A stretch of 64,000 nt of DNA from Pyropia haitanensis (taxonomy: Eukaryota; Rhodophyta; Bangiophyceae; Bangiales; Bangiaceae): NCBI GenBank assembly GCA_008729055.1, contig SDUX01000005.1, positions 2,811,018 through 2,875,017 on the forward strand, written 5' to 3'. The translations under genes and the position numbers were made by a program. Below the pieces are notes generated by a model, which searched no databases, had not been told where the DNA came from, and worked only from the letters and a program-made list of their open reading frames with translations. Shown piece after piece: positions 20,903 to 31,734 of this stretch (positions are counted from its first letter, which is position 1; every line of letters starts with the position of its first letter).

Positions 20903-21781
20903 ATGGACCCCCCGAATCCTGCGACTGTAAGCCCGATTAATCCGGGAACGGCCTCAACCGCACCCTCCGCGGAGTCATGGAATCAACTTACAGCGTTCGT
21001 CTCGCAGATGAGCGCCGAGCTCGAGGCTCATAAGGTTGAATTGGCGGACGCCAAGAAACAGCTGTCCGACGCCAAGGCTAAGGCCTCGAGTGGAGGCGCG
21101 ACGACTGCGAGGCCGAATAAGCCCGCGCTGTTCTCTGGCAAGCCCGGGACAATTGAAGCATGGTGCTCGCACATGGACTCATATGTGCGACTGACTGACC
21201 CTGACGAAGCGTGTCGGATCGCCTGCACCTACCTGGACGGTGAAGCGTTCACCTGGTGGCATACCTACAGTCGGACGACGGCGGTCCCCGACTGGGCTAT
21301 CTTTCGGGCTGCGCTCATCCGTCGCTTCAGCCCTCTGAACAAGACGCAGGCGGCGCGGGACAAGCTGCACTCATGGCGCCAAATCAAGGACGTCGGGACG
21401 TTCAACAGGACTTTCCTGAGCGTCCTCTTGGACATCCCGGACATCACCGAAGCGGAAAAGATCGACCGCTATAGCCGAGGCCTGAAGCGCGACATCTGGC
21501 AGGCACTGTGCCTCAAGACGTACACCGATCTTGAATCACTGATGACGGACGCCCTGCGCGTGGAAGCGGCCAAGGCTGGAGTGTCCCGTATCACCAGCAA
21601 TGTTAACAGCACTTCTGGCAAGCCACCGACGATGGGCGTTGTCCCGATGGACATTTCCAGCATCAAGATCGAAAAGCTGACGCCAGACGAACGCCAGCGC
21701 TGCATGCGCGAGGGTCTCTGCCTTCGCTGTCGCGAGAAAGGACACATGGCTAAGGACTGCCCAAAAGGCCAGCGGAACTGA
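20903..21781 (+). CDS. gag: Gag of gypsy-1
   Basis: Start is the ATG at 20903 ([11 protein letters not shown]), giving 292 residues. An N-terminal helical segment with a coiled-coil look ([19 protein letters not shown]) is followed by the retrotransposon Gag core ([43 protein letters not shown]). A C-terminal CCHC zinc knuckle, [14 protein letters not shown], would bind the genomic RNA. It forms the capsid of the intracellular particle. The stop at 21779 lies 28 bases past the point where the pol frame opens, and a CCCAAAA heptamer sits in that overlap. Confidence 0.95.
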   Translation: MDPPNPATVSPINPGTASTAPSAESWNQLTAFVSQMSAELEAHKVELADAKKQLSDAKAKASSGGATTARPNKPALFSGKPGTIEAWCSHMDSYVRLTDPDEACRIACTYLDGEAFTWWHTYSRTTAVPDWAIFRAALIRRFSPLNKTQAARDKLHSWRQIKDVGTFNRTFLSVLLDIPDITEAEKIDRYSRGLKRDIWQALCLKTYTDLESLMTDALRVEAAKAGVSRITSNVNSTSGKPPTMGVVPMDISSIKIEKLTPDERQRCMREGLCLRCREKGHMAKDCPKGQRN

Positions 21782-24700
21782 AGCAGCAACAATCCTCAAC
21801 ATCTGTGAAAGACGCTCCTTCGGTTCCTGAAAATATGTCGTCACCATTTGAAGGCCCGCGACTCGGGCTTCTGCTTTCTACTGCTTCTGTCAATGGAAAA
21901 GCTGTTAAGGTGCTGTTCGACGACGGATCTCCCATCAACGTCGTCTCAAGGCGCCTCGTTACCTCCTTGCATGTGAAAACGAAAGGAACGGACTTCGCGG
22001 CAAGCATGCCCGATGGCCGCTCCCGTGTCCTCGCTGAAACCGTTGACCCTCTTGAGATTCACATCGGACCGTACCAAGAGCGACTTCGGTTTGCTGTTTG
22101 TGAATTGAGCGCGTACGACCTCATCCTGGGAAAGAAGTGGCGCGATGACAAGGACGCCAAAATCAACAACAAGAAAAACAAGATCTCCTTCAAGTTCAAC
22201 CACAAGAACATTTCTATCACTGCCTCCCTCAAGAAGCCCGAAGCTCTGATCAGTCGGCAACGCCTTGCTCGGGACCTCGTTCAAAGGTGCCCTGTTTTTG
22301 CCATCTACCTGCAGTCGGAAGATCCCTCTAGCACCTTCGACATTAACGCCATTACGATGGGACAAGGCGAAGACAAGAAAGAAGTTCAAGAGATTCTCAA
22401 AGAGTACGCTGACGTCTTCCCAGACGAGCTCCCCGACGGACTCCCTCCTGAGCGCAGTCACAAATTTAGCATCAAGCTGACCGATGACGCCCAACCGCGT
22501 CGTAGCGGAATTTACCGACTAGCCGAATGGGAGCTCGAAGAACTCAAGACTCAACTGGCCGGCCTCATAAGGAAGGGATTCATCCAACCAAGCACCTCAC
22601 CGTGGGGCTCTTCCGTCCTCTTTGCGGCGAAGAAGGACGGTGGCTGGCGAATGTGCATCGACTACAGGGCCCTGAACAAGGCTACTATCAAGAACGCGTA
22701 CCCACTACCACGCATCGACGACATCTTTGACCAACTGCGAAAGGCCAAGTACTTTACAAAGATCGACCTCCGCTCTGGCTATCACCAGATTCGCCTTGAC
22801 CCAGAAACAATACCTTTGACGGCGTTTCGAACCAAGTACGGATTCTATGAGTTCACCGTCGTACCCTTTGGTCTGACAAATGCACCCGCGGTCTTCATGA
22901 ACCTAATGAACGATGTCTTCCGACCCTATCTGTACGACTTCATCTGTGTCTACCTCGACGACATCCTAGTCTACAGCGAAACTTACGACGATCACCTCAA
23001 GCACCTACGATTAGCACTCGAGAAATTACGAGAACACAAGCTCTACGCCAAGCTGAGCAAGTGCCAGTTCGCTCGAACTACTGTGGACTACCTTGGCCAC
23101 GTCATCTCCGAGAAAGGCTTCTCTATGGAAGACTACAAGGTCCAAGCCATCCGTACGTGGGCAACACCGAGGAGCAAAAAGGATGTACAATCTTTCCTCG
23201 GTATGGTCAACTTCTATCGAAGATTCATCAAGGGAATGGCTGCCGTAGCTACGCCGCTAACGAGGCTGACTGGGAATGTCGACTTCGAGTGGACACCCGA
23301 CGCCCAGAAAGCCTTTGAGCAGCTGCAGGACCTAACGACAAGCGCACCGGTGCTAAGGCCTTTCGACAAGAGATACCCAATCTACGTGTCTACAGATGCC
23401 AGCGGGTATGCTGTGGGCGCAGTCCTTGAGCAAGATGATGGACGCGGACGGCGTCCAGTGGCGTACTTCTCGTTAACCCTCAACATCCACGAGCAGCGCT
23501 ACAGCATTCGTGAAAGAGAACTGCTTGCAGTCGTACAAGCTATCCGGCATTGGCGCTGCTACCTCTACGGAAGACCCTTTGAGGTCCACACCGACCATGA
23601 GTCCCTGAGATACCTAAGCACCCAAGAGAAGCTGAACGATCGCCAAGTCAAGTGGCTGGAGTTTCTGGACCAGTTCCAGTTCAAGATTGTCCCAATCAAG
23701 GGCACTTCGAACCCCGTGGCTGATGCCCTTTCCAGGCAGCCACAAGATGCTCCCGACAAGCACGCCCCCAATCAAGACCTTCTTAGTCGCGTGCTGACCA
23801 AGACCATTGAAGAACTCCCCAAGAAAACTGAAATCAACAACCTCATGACCATCAACCAAAGTGATCAAGACCTTGCCACCTTAAGACAAGAGTACGACGC
23901 GGACCCCGAGTTTGCCGACCTAGTCAAAGACCCGGTATCTCCCTACCGGCTACACATGAGGTTGTTGAAACGAGGTGACCGTACGTGTATCCCCGTCGGT
24001 ACTCTACGCCAAAGACTACTCCACGACTACCATGATGTCCCGTGCCAAGGACACATGGGAGTCAAGAAAACAACCAAGGTTATCTCTTCCAAGTACTACT
24101 GGAAGACAATGCGGAAAGACATCCAAAGATACGTACAAACATGTGATTTGTGCCAGCGGAACAAGGCTAGCACCCATTCACCTCTGGGTCACCTCAAACC
24201 CTTGGACCCCCCGAGCCAACGATGGGCAAGTGTCTCCATGGACTTTATCACGCCTCTTCCCCTGACTCCAAGAGGCCACAACGGGATTTACGTCGTTGTC
24301 GACCGCCTCTCCAAAATGATTCGCCTCGCCCCTATGAAGCCAGACTGTACGGCGCCAGTCGCAGCTCAGCTCTACCATGATCACGTCTATCGACACCACG
24401 GACTCCCAGCTGATGTTGTCTGCGACAGGGACCGCATTTTCTTCTCCAACTTCTGGCAGTCGCTCACGGAGATTCTCAAGGTCAAGATCAAGGCCTCTTC
24501 AGCGTACCACCCGCAAACCGACGGACAAACTGAGATCATGAACAAGAAGATCGAAGAAATCCTGCGAAACTTTGTCAACCATCACCAAGGCGATTGGGAC
24601 CTCTTTCTGGTTGCTGCCGAAGTAGCCTACAACCGGTCGCCAAATGCTGTTACAACGTACTCCCCTTTCTTCCTGAACTACGGATTCGAACCTAAGACGG

Positions 24701-25296
24701 TACCAATGGACATCCTCGAAATCTCAGAGTCAAGCATGCCTGCAGTGTCTGACTGGCTAAGCGGTCTCCAACATGCTCAAGAGACTGCCATCTCAGCCAT
24801 CAAGAGTGCAAATGAGGCGCGCTCGGCGTACGCAAATCGCCATCGCCGACCTTGCAAGATCGCCGTGGACGATCTGGTGCTACTAAGTACCAAACACCTT
24901 ATGCCAGATGCTTTCCAAGGCGCTCGCAAGCTGATGCCCAAGTACTCAGGACCGTACCGCGTCACTGAGAGTATCAACGATGTGACGTTCCGCCTGGATC
25001 TTCCCCAAGCGGTGCTCGATCGCAAGGTTCACAACGCCTTTCATGCGAGCTTGCTGAAGCCGTACCGCGCTGATCCTTATGGCCGACTTCCTCCCGTTCC
25101 GCCTCCGGTGGCATTTCCGGACGGTTCTGTCGAGTACGAAGTCGACTCCATCATAAGGTCACGAAAGCGCCGTGGACGACTACAGTACCTGGTCAAGTGG
25201 AAAGGCTGTGACGTCAGCGAGAACTCCTGGCTGACCAAGCAAGACCTTGCGAACGCACCTGAGGTGTTGGACGCTTTCCTGCGCCGCGCGTCCTAA
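21754..25296 (+). CDS. pol: Pol of gypsy-1: protease, RT, RNase H, integrase, chromodomain
   Basis: One open frame, -1 relative to gag, ends at TAA 25294-25296. The protease has [13 protein letters not shown] near 21910, so the usual D-T/S-G is D-D-G. RT has [29 protein letters not shown] and the catalytic YLDDILVYS at 22951. RNase H starts [14 protein letters not shown] near 23385 and has TDHESLRYL. The integrase zinc-binding HHCC runs from about 24020 ([16 protein letters not shown]) to CDLCQR near 24141. The DDE core has [18 protein letters not shown] and HPQTDGQTE, whose Glu codon is near 24530. The C-terminal chromodomain (from about 25129) contains [15 protein letters not shown]. The protein would be made as a Gag-Pol fusion by frameshifting. 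All catalytic residues expected in RT and integrase are present. Confidence 0.95.
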   Translation, partial: GLPKRPAELKQQQSSTSVKDAPSVPENMSSPFEGPRLGLLLSTASVNGKAVKVLFDDGSPINVVSRRLVTSLHVKTKGTDFAASMPDGRSRVLAETVDPLEIHIGPYQERLRFAVCELSAYDLILGKKWRDDKDAKINNKKNKISFKFNHKNISITASLKKPEALISRQRLARDLVQRCPVFAIYLQSEDPSSTFDINAITMGQGEDKKEVQEILKEYADVFPDELPDGLPPERSHKFSIKLTDDAQPRRSGIYRLAEWELEELKTQLAGLIRKGFIQPSTSPWGSSVLFAAKKDGGWRMCIDYRALNKATIKNAYPLPRIDDIFDQLRKAKYFTKIDLRSGYHQIRLDPETIPLTAFRTKYGFYEFTVVPFGLTNAPAVFMNLMNDVFRPYLYDFICVYLDDILVYSETYDDHLKHLRLALEKLREHKLYAKLSKCQFARTTVDYLGHVISEKGFSMEDYKVQAIRTWATPRSKKDVQSFLGMVNFYRRFIKGMAAVATPLTRLTGNVDFEWTPDAQKAFEQLQDLTTSAPVLRPFDKRYPIYVSTDASGYAVGAVLEQDDGRGRRPVAYFSLTLNIHEQRYSIRERELLAVVQAIRHWRCYLYGRPFEVHTDHESLRYLSTQEKLNDRQVKWLEFLDQFQFKIVPIKGTSNPVADALSRQPQDAPDKHAPNQDLLSRVLTKTIEELPKKTEINNLMTINQSDQDLATLRQEYDADPEFADLVKDPVSPYRLHMRLLKRGDRTCIPVGTLRQRLLHDYHDVPCQGHMGVKKTTKVISSKYYWKTMRKDIQRYVQTCDLCQRNKASTHSPLGHLKPLDPPSQRWASVSMDFITPLPLTPRGHNGIYVVVDRLSKMIRLAPMKPDCTAPVAAQLYHDHVYRHHGLPADVVCDRDRIFFSNFWQSLTEILKVKIKASSAYHPQTDGQTEIMNKKIEEILRNFVNHHQGDWDLFLVAAEVAYNRSPNAVTTYSPFFLNYGFEPKTVPMDILEISESSMPAVSDWLSGLQHAQETAISAIKSANEARSAYANRHRRPCKIAVDDLVLLSTKHLMPDAFQGARKLMPKYSGPYRVTESINDVTFRLDLPQAVLDRKVHNAFHASLLKPYRADPYGRLPPVPPPVAFPDGSVEYEVDSIIRSRKRRGRLQYLVKWKGCDVSENSWLTKQDLANAPEVLDAFLRRAS
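21760..21766 (+). promoter_or_regulatory. Candidate -1 ribosomal frameshift heptamer
   Basis: CCCAAAA is placed exactly in the X XXY YYZ phase of the gag frame (codons TGC CCA AAA). Slipping back one base gives CCC AAA in the pol frame, which is open from 21754. The heptamer immediately follows the zinc-knuckle codons and precedes the gag stop by 12 bases. Whether the downstream RNA (about 21772-21840) folds into a stimulatory structure was not computed. Confidence 0.6.
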
Positions 25297-25307
25297 GGGG
25301 GGGGAGG
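25295..25307 (+). other. Polypurine tract of gypsy-1
   Basis: The purine run AAGGGGGGGGAGG directly abuts the 3' LTR and overlaps the pol stop codon. It would prime plus-strand DNA synthesis. Confidence 0.85.
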
Positions 25308-26167
25308 TGTAAGGATATGCCCCTTAAATCCCCAAGACTGGAGCCTAGGGGATAAGGACTGGGGCCTCTCCTTCCCTGTCCTTCTCAGCCAACTCCTTCC
25401 AAGACGCATCAACTCCAAAGTAATCTGGGGCATGCCGCGGTGTCCGTCCGATAATCTACTACTAACGGACGGTCAGCACGGGAGCCGCGGATTGGCTAAC
25501 CGACACTACCCTGACTCATCTGCCGACGGGTACAGTCTCCAACGGATCAACGGACTAACGGACCAAAAGACGAGCCACATCTCTGACGCGTCAGCAAGCC
25601 GGAACAATCTCCCCGTAGACCAATGGGAGCGACAAGACTTGCTGACCCACGGGAGATATTCGACCCGAAGACTGGCGTCTGCTTACACGCCTCTGAGGCT
25701 TTTCGGGTCGAATGGCGCGTGGGGCCAGCCGCGCGGCGCTACGAGCGCCGCACACCGTCCCCCCCCGTTTGGGGCTTTCTGGTGGGGCGCCTTGGGGCGC
25801 ACACGCCCACCCTTGCTTTGTTCTGAGAGCCCATGCTTTGTTTTGAGAGCTTTGGTGCCGTCCACCGGCACGACGGGCAATCGCATGCTTTGGGGCACCC
25901 TGGGTGCCCCCCTGGGGGTATATAATGCGTGAGTGTGGGCGCCACCGGGAGAGACCTCGGGGGAACAACCACAGACAGAGACACAAAGACCTCCTTTACC
26001 TTCGGCCCCCTCGACCCTCACCGACGTCACGCCCATCCTCTTCCCCACCCCCATCACCGTCATCCCACCCGTCACCTTCCCCGCGCCCGGCATCCTCATT
26101 GGTGCACGGGTTGCTGACACCGGCGCCAGTACGTTGAGGGCTGCCCGGGTGTGGGTGGTGCCTCACA
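25308..26167 (+). repeat. 3' LTR of gypsy-1
   Basis: An 860-bp repeat that differs from the 5' LTR at about seven positions, including one C in a C run. Its TATA box is at 25919-25925. The adjacent inverted repeat GGGGCACCC/GGGTGCCCC is perfect here, whereas the 5' copy has one mismatch. An open frame continues from the LTR into the Harbinger ORF1, so an LTR-initiated read-through transcript is possible. Confidence 0.95.
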
Positions 26168-29100
26168 GGCAACCAGCGGGAGCTGCGGACGCCAAGCCCT
26201 CGCCGTCGAACGCCGCCGCCGCTGGGCGGCGGCCAGGCCGGGCCGAGCACGTGGAACAACCAGGAGCAGCAGCGGCCGCCGGGCCCACGCGAGCAGGCTT
26301 GGCCGCCATCGGGTGGCGGCCAAGCGGGGCCGAGCGGGTGGGGCCACCAGCGGCATCAGCGGCCGACAAGCCCGCGTCGACGCACTCAGGCGCCGCTGGG
26401 CGGTGGCGAAGCGGGGCCGAGCGGGAGGGGCGGCGAGGAGTGGGAGGCGCAGCCGAGCCCGCGGCGACAGGCGCCGCCGCCGCTAGGGGACGGCCAGGCG
26501 GGGCCAAGCGGACTACGCAACGAGCAGCAGCAGCGTCCGCCGAGCCCTCGCGGGCAGGCGCGGCCGCAGGCAGGTGGCGAGGCGGCCAACCAACCGTCGT
26601 CTTCTGCGACGGCGGGCGGACAGCCGAAGTCGTTGCCGTCCCCGGCACCGCGCGGGGGCATTCCGCCAAGCGGCCCGCAACTGCCGAGCTCGTACAGCGG
26701 GCAGCAGCCAAGCGCCGAGCAGCTGCGCCCGGGTGGGTCGAGCGACACCGGCCCACGACCGCAGCCATTCTTGAGCAACTTGCCTGCGCCGGCCGCGACG
26801 CCCTCCGGCCCCGCGGCGGTGACAACATCTGGAAAGCGGGGGGAACCGACTCCCCCTGCTTGCTCCCCGGGCCGGGCCGGTCATCCCCCGCAAGCGCCAC
26901 CGCCGGTTGCGGCAGCGCCACCTGCAGCAGCAGCAGCAGCGCCAACCGTTCCGCCATGTTCCCGTCCCCTCCCACAGCCAGAGGGGGGCGGAGCAGCCGC
27001 GACGAGGTTGGCAGCAGCGGCGGTGGGACCTGCTCCGGGTACGACAGCGACGGCAGCGGGGCAGCGAGTTCTGCCGGGTACAGCACCCCCGAGATTGCCC
27101 CGGCGCGTGGCCGACGGCGCCGCCGAGGTGGCGGGGCGTCCCGTGACGGAGGACCGAGCGGACGAGGCGGTCGGCCACTGCCCGCGGGAGGCCGCACGGC
27201 CCGCAACGGGGACGGCGACGGCCTCACCGATGGTGACGGCGACCCCGACGGAGAGGCCGCCGCAGCAGCCGCCGGGGCCCGCACGCGACCAAGCGCCGGG
27301 CGTCGCGGCCGAGGCGGACGAGGCGTCCACGGCCGCGGAGGAGGTTCAGCGGCCGCCACCACAGCTGCAGTCGCTCGAGGACGCGGCCGCGGCGGCGGCC
27401 GCGGCGCGGAGGGCGTTCGAGCTGGAGTGGGACCTCTCATCCACACCAACGGGGTCCCCTACTCCGCCGTCGAGCGCGTACAGCTGAGTGCGGCGTGGCT
27501 GGAGGTGTCTGAGGATGCTGTGGTGGGTACCGACCAGAAGGGCAAGGAGTTTTTTGCTGCTGTGACGGCCAACTTCCAGGCGCGTATGGACCGCATTGCC
27601 GCACAGGCCGGTGATGGCGGCCTCGGTACTAGGGTTGTCCGCGAGGCCGCCGCCGTGCAGCGATACTACCAGAAGCTGAATGAGAAGGTCATGCGCCTTG
27701 TGTGCGCGCGTGTGCACGTGGAGAGCTTCGACCTGACTGGCAACCCATCGGAGGCCGACATGGAGCTGGCCATGATGGCCTCCTACGAGAAGCGGGATTT
27801 GTACGAGGCCATCAGAATGGGGAAGTACGTTCCCCACCCGAGGCTTAAGTCACCCGAGTCAAGAGCGGAGTACTGGGTGAACTGCTGGCGGGTGCTCAAG
27901 GTTTCAGACAAGTATAGCGGGGCGGCCGCCATGGCCGCCCAAGAGGCGCGCCGACGGCGGGCCCGCGGGGACGGCCCGCCGAAGGGAGCGGCCGCTGGCG
28001 CAGGCGAAGCCAGCGTCGCCAGCGCGGCAACGGACGGCGCCGGCTCGGAAGCGACGGATGGTCTGACGCCGGGTAAGCGTCAGCGGCCGGCGACCTTTGC
28101 CGAGCGGCCGCTGGGCACGCGGGCGACCCTGGACCGGATGGCGCAGGCTGCAAGGGACAAAGATTTTGCGAATGAGGGCATTGCCAACACCGAGGCGCTC
28201 GAGGTCATTGCTCGGGCGGCGAGCGACAGAAACCTGATAGCGACGCTGTCGGCCCCCGCCATCCGCGACGAGCCGCGCTTTCGAAATTTTCTCGCCCAGC
28301 GCGCGGATGAGCTTATCGCAGCGCACTTGGCCGCGCAGGCAGCTCCGGCCGCCTCGGAGGCGGCCGCCGCGGACGGTACGGCTGATGGACCGGCCGTCGC
28401 CGCTGGTGGTGGTGCGGAGGGGAGGTTATGGGCAGCCGCAGATGGCAGCGAGGAGGAACCTGAGGACGGGGCGGGAGAAGACGGTGCGGCAGAGCGGATG
28501 TCGCTGCTGGGGGGCATGTCGGAGGGTGGTGGCGGTCCGGGGAGAGGCGGCGACGCGGCCGCGACGACGGCCGAGCCGACTACCTGTGCCGCCCCCGCGG
28601 CCGGTCCTGCCGCCGCAACCACGCTCACCGGCGGAACCGATGCGGTCGTGGTCACGGGACCGTCTGGCGGCCGCTCTTCCCCTCCTATCGCGGCTGTGGC
28701 TCGCCCTGCCCTCCCGCGCACGGGACCCGCTGCGCCGGTACTGAATTGGCGTCCATTGGAACCCACTCCAGCGACGTCATCTTCGTCGCTGCCTGCTGTG
28801 GTGTGGGGCCGGCCGCCCGTGGAGCCGCCGCGGGCAGCCAGAGGTGCTGTACCTGCCGCGGCGGCCGCGCGGCCGACTTCAACGCGGCCGGCGGGGACTT
28901 CAACCCCTAGTGCGTCCACGGCGGTGCGCGCAGAAGCAGCAGGGATAGGCACGGTGGCCATTGCGCCCCATCCACGTATGTCCTTGACGGCCGCGGGCGG
29001 TGGACGCGCTGCGGCCGCGTTGCTGTCCGACGATCGCCGCGCCCAAATCGACAAGCAGCTTCAATGTGAGACGCAGCGAAGCTCTAAGGGGAAGGGGCCA

Positions 29101-29319
29101 AGGTGGATGGCCCCTCGCCTCGCACCGACAGCTCCTTCATCGGGATCTGGAGAGAGCCATGCCGACGAGGAGGAAGCTGACGGGGAAGGTGATGAAGACG
29201 CTGAGCAGGACCCGGACGCGGACACTGGAGCCATCAATGATGACGACGAGTTTGGCCTCCTCATCGGCAAAGTGAAAGAGCTGGAAAAGGACGAGAACGA
29301 CGACGACTTGTTCCTGTGA
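26168..29319 (+). CDS. PIF/Harbinger ORF1 (SANT/Myb-like DNA-binding accessory protein)
   Basis: The open frame runs from within the LTR to TGA 29317-29319, so its original start is uncertain. The N-terminal 370 codons are low complexity, with about four imperfect repeats of roughly 29 residues (RWRSGAEREG-like cores) and Pro/Gly/Arg-rich sequence. The conserved part, about 27450-27900, has QLSAAWLEVSEDAVVGTDQK, GKEFFAAVTANFQARM and EYWVNCWRVLKVSDKY. This matches the plant PIF ORF1 pattern in which AWL..S.D..VG..QK is followed by FW..I...F. The C-terminus is acidic (KVKELEKDENDDDLFL). In Harbinger elements ORF1 binds the transposon ends and brings the transposase into the nucleus. The transposase gene lies downstream, convergent. 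Confidence 0.75.
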
Positions 29320-29929
29320 CGCTTTGGCAGACGAGCAATACACAAAAGGTTTTTTTGTCCCTCTGGGGTTTTTTTTCCTTAAGCACTTTGCAGCCACGAT
29401 GATGACAGCAAGAAACGGTAAGGGCCAAGTCGGCGAGGATGCACACACTCGGCGTGGACAACGCCGAACATAAAGCCACGCACGCCTCGCTCTCGTAGCG
29501 GCCGCACTAGACCATCCACGCCCACATGCGAAAAACAGCACCGGGCCCGGCGGGGTGCGGCGCGGCGTAGCAGCGCCACCAGTGCGGCCGCGCCGCGCGC
29601 TCAGCGAGCGGCGCGGCGAGCGGCGACGCGGCCGGCCGCAGCAGGCCGCACTTGAGCATCCCACGATGGCGGCCGCCACCGGCCGCGGGGAGGACGGGGC
29701 GTGGGTTGGGCGTGGGCGGGCAGCCGCGGCTGTGCGGCCGCCCCGCACGCCAAGTGAGCGGCGGGGCGAGTAGCGGCCCGGCCCGGCCCCGCCATTTTTG
29801 CGGCCGCTGCCGGCCCCAAGGCGGTGATACTACAGCTTGGCCGCAGCGGCGGTACTCTCCAAACGAGGGATATGAGGAAAAAAAAAACCCGTCAGGGAAA
29901 AAAAAAACTTTAGCGACGCCGTTCCGGCT
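29320..29929. other. Spacer between convergent Harbinger genes
   Basis: T- and A-rich runs near 29349-29380 and 29877-29910 could serve as 3' ends for the two converging transcripts. The middle is GGCCGC-rich with an imperfect direct repeat of a GCGGCCGC...GAGCGGCGGGGCGAG module (about 29580-29640 and 29735-29795). No gene is seen. Confidence 0.5.
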
Positions 29930-31734
29930 CTAACGCATGAGGTCGTCGTGTCGATGGAGGTAGGGCGCGAGCGCGTCGTTTCTAAGCGCCCAGATGTGCT
30001 CCACCAGATCCTCCCGCAAGCGCTCATGCTCCGTCGGGCTCCGCAGGCCGGACAACCGCTGCATGTCGTCAGGGTGGCCTGAACGGCAACCACGACCGTC
30101 GACTGCTGCAGCTCCTCCGCGTCCACCTGGAGATCCACCGCCTGCGACCACCCGTCCCGCGCCACGAGCACCGACAGGTCCACACGGCGTGCCAGCCACC
30201 AGGGCGCCACTCCCCGCGGCCGCCGCCCCCCCACTTCCGCCAGACGCACCAGCTGGGCCGGCCGTCAGGGTGCCACTCCCCGCGGCCGCCCCCCCCCCAC
30301 CTCCGCCAGACGCACCGGCTGGGCCGGCCGCCGAGGTGCCACTCCCCACGGCCGCCCCCCCCCCACCTCCGCCAGACGCACCGGCTGGGCCGGCCGCCAG
30401 GGTGTCACTCCCCGCGGCCGCCCCCCGCCCACCTCCACCAGACCCACCGGCTGGGCCCGCCGCCAGGGCGGCACTCCCCGCGGCCTCCGTCAACGCTGCT
30501 GCAGCCGCCGCGGCCAACGTCGAGGCCGCGGCGCCCGGCTCACCAAAAGCATCGCCGATGCGGCGCCGAGAGAGATACCCGTCCCGACGGTTAATGACGA
30601 CCATCTTGTGCAGGATGGCCACAGCTTTGGCAGTGCGGACAATGCGGTCGACAGAGTGGAATTTGGCAGGCCGGAGCAAAATGTGGAACCGCGCGGTCAG
30701 CACGCCGTACAGGCGCTCCACGTCCTTTCGAAGTGCTTCCTGCAGGCGGTTGTACGTGCGACGTTTCAGGGAGTTGTTGGCGGCACGGGAGAAGGGTCGG
30801 GCAAACAAAGGAAAATGGGGATAAACACCGTCGGCCAAATAGTACAGTAAGCGACGGGTCCGGCCGTTCAGTGTGTACTCAAACATGTCCGGGGGCCACT
30901 GTCCACTGGTAATGTCCATACACAGCGGGGACTGGCCCCACACGTTGAGATCGTTGTGGCTCCCAGGCGGGCCAACAAAGAAATGCCAGATGAAAAGGTC
31001 CTCATTACAAACCGTCTCCATGACCACAAAGCGTCGCTTCTTGTAGTCTTGGTATTGGCCTGCAAGCGCTTTGGGGCACATGCGCCAGGCCAATGAGAGC
31101 AGTCAATGCTGCCCATACAGCCTGGCATGCCCCGTGCCGCGTTACGGTCGAGAATGTGGGCCAGCTCCTGCATAGTGGGTGGCCGCAAGTAAGAGCACTC
31201 GTAGTTGTCCACGATATGGTCGACTAGCATCTGCGTCGCTACCGCCGTTGTTGACTTCGCCAGGCGCAGGTACTCGGCAGGCCGATCAGCGGCCTCGCCG
31301 TACGCCAGCACGCGAAAGGCAGCCACCACCTTCTGCAGTCCATGCGCCTGTGGCTGCCCAGTTGCGTTGACCGTCCGCTTCCAGTAGGGAAGATCCTTCA
31401 CGTCGTCGTATATTTCCATAAAGACATTCCGGGGCACACGAAAGCGCGTCTCAAAATCTGCCTCGCCGTACACAGGCGGGCACCCGTCCGCGCCAAAGCA
31501 GTCACGAAGAATGCTATGGAAGCCCCCATCGAAACCACGCGGGCGGCTGGGCCGGCGGCCGGGGACGGACCCGCCGCGACGTCGGCGCCGCGCCACGGCG
31601 CCCAGCAGCGCCACGTAGTGTCGCCGCCGCCGAAGAGAGAGCTGTGACGCGAGCACAGCGGCGCGCGTCTCGTCGGCCGACCCCGCAGACACCTCCCACG
31701 CCTCCCGATCGACGGCGGGGAGGGGCGGGTCCAT
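29930..31734 (-). pseudogene. PIF/Harbinger transposase (DDE_Tnp_4 / plant-transposon type), one frameshift
   Basis: It starts at ATG 31734 and ends at TAG 29930-29932. An N-terminal region with RFRVPRNVFMEIYDDVKD leads to the DDE nuclease core: GMPGCMGSIDCSHWP (first Asp), then CPKALAGQYQDYKKRR, the GPPGSHNDLNVW motif and YYLADGVYP (second Asp). After a basic stretch the C-terminus is an unusual Gly/Ala-rich tail built on a 69-bp repeat. The frame changes at about 31087-31092, in the HWP/CPK interval, where one base appears to be missing; everything downstream reads cleanly in the new frame. It would cut and paste the element using the TIRs. The single lesion suggests a recent inactivation or a sequencing error. 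Confidence 0.85.
30250..30475 (-). repeat. 69-bp tandem repeat encoding a Gly/Ala tail
   Basis: About 3-4 imperfect 69-bp units encode 23-residue repeats containing AAGPAGASGGGGGGAA in the C-terminal tail of the Harbinger transposase. Units differ by a few substitutions and keep frame. Confidence 0.85.

Larger units (their letters stand above)
18804..26167 (+). mobile_element. gypsy-1: complete Ty3/gypsy chromovirus-type LTR retrotransposon
   Basis: This 7364-bp element has 861/860-bp LTRs (TGTAAGG...CTCACA), a primer-binding site, a zinc-finger ORF, gag, a pol frame in the order protease-RT-RNase H-integrase-chromodomain, and a polypurine tract. That order defines Ty3/gypsy, and the chromodomain places it among chromoviruses, which target chromatin. 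The LTRs differ at about seven positions. The flanks do not match (CGGGAG on the left, GGCAAC on the right), so there is no target-site duplication and the flanking sequences are of different kinds. Recombination after insertion is the simplest explanation. Gag and pol are intact, so the element may be autonomous apart from the 1-nt deletion in the zinc-finger ORF. Confidence 0.95.
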
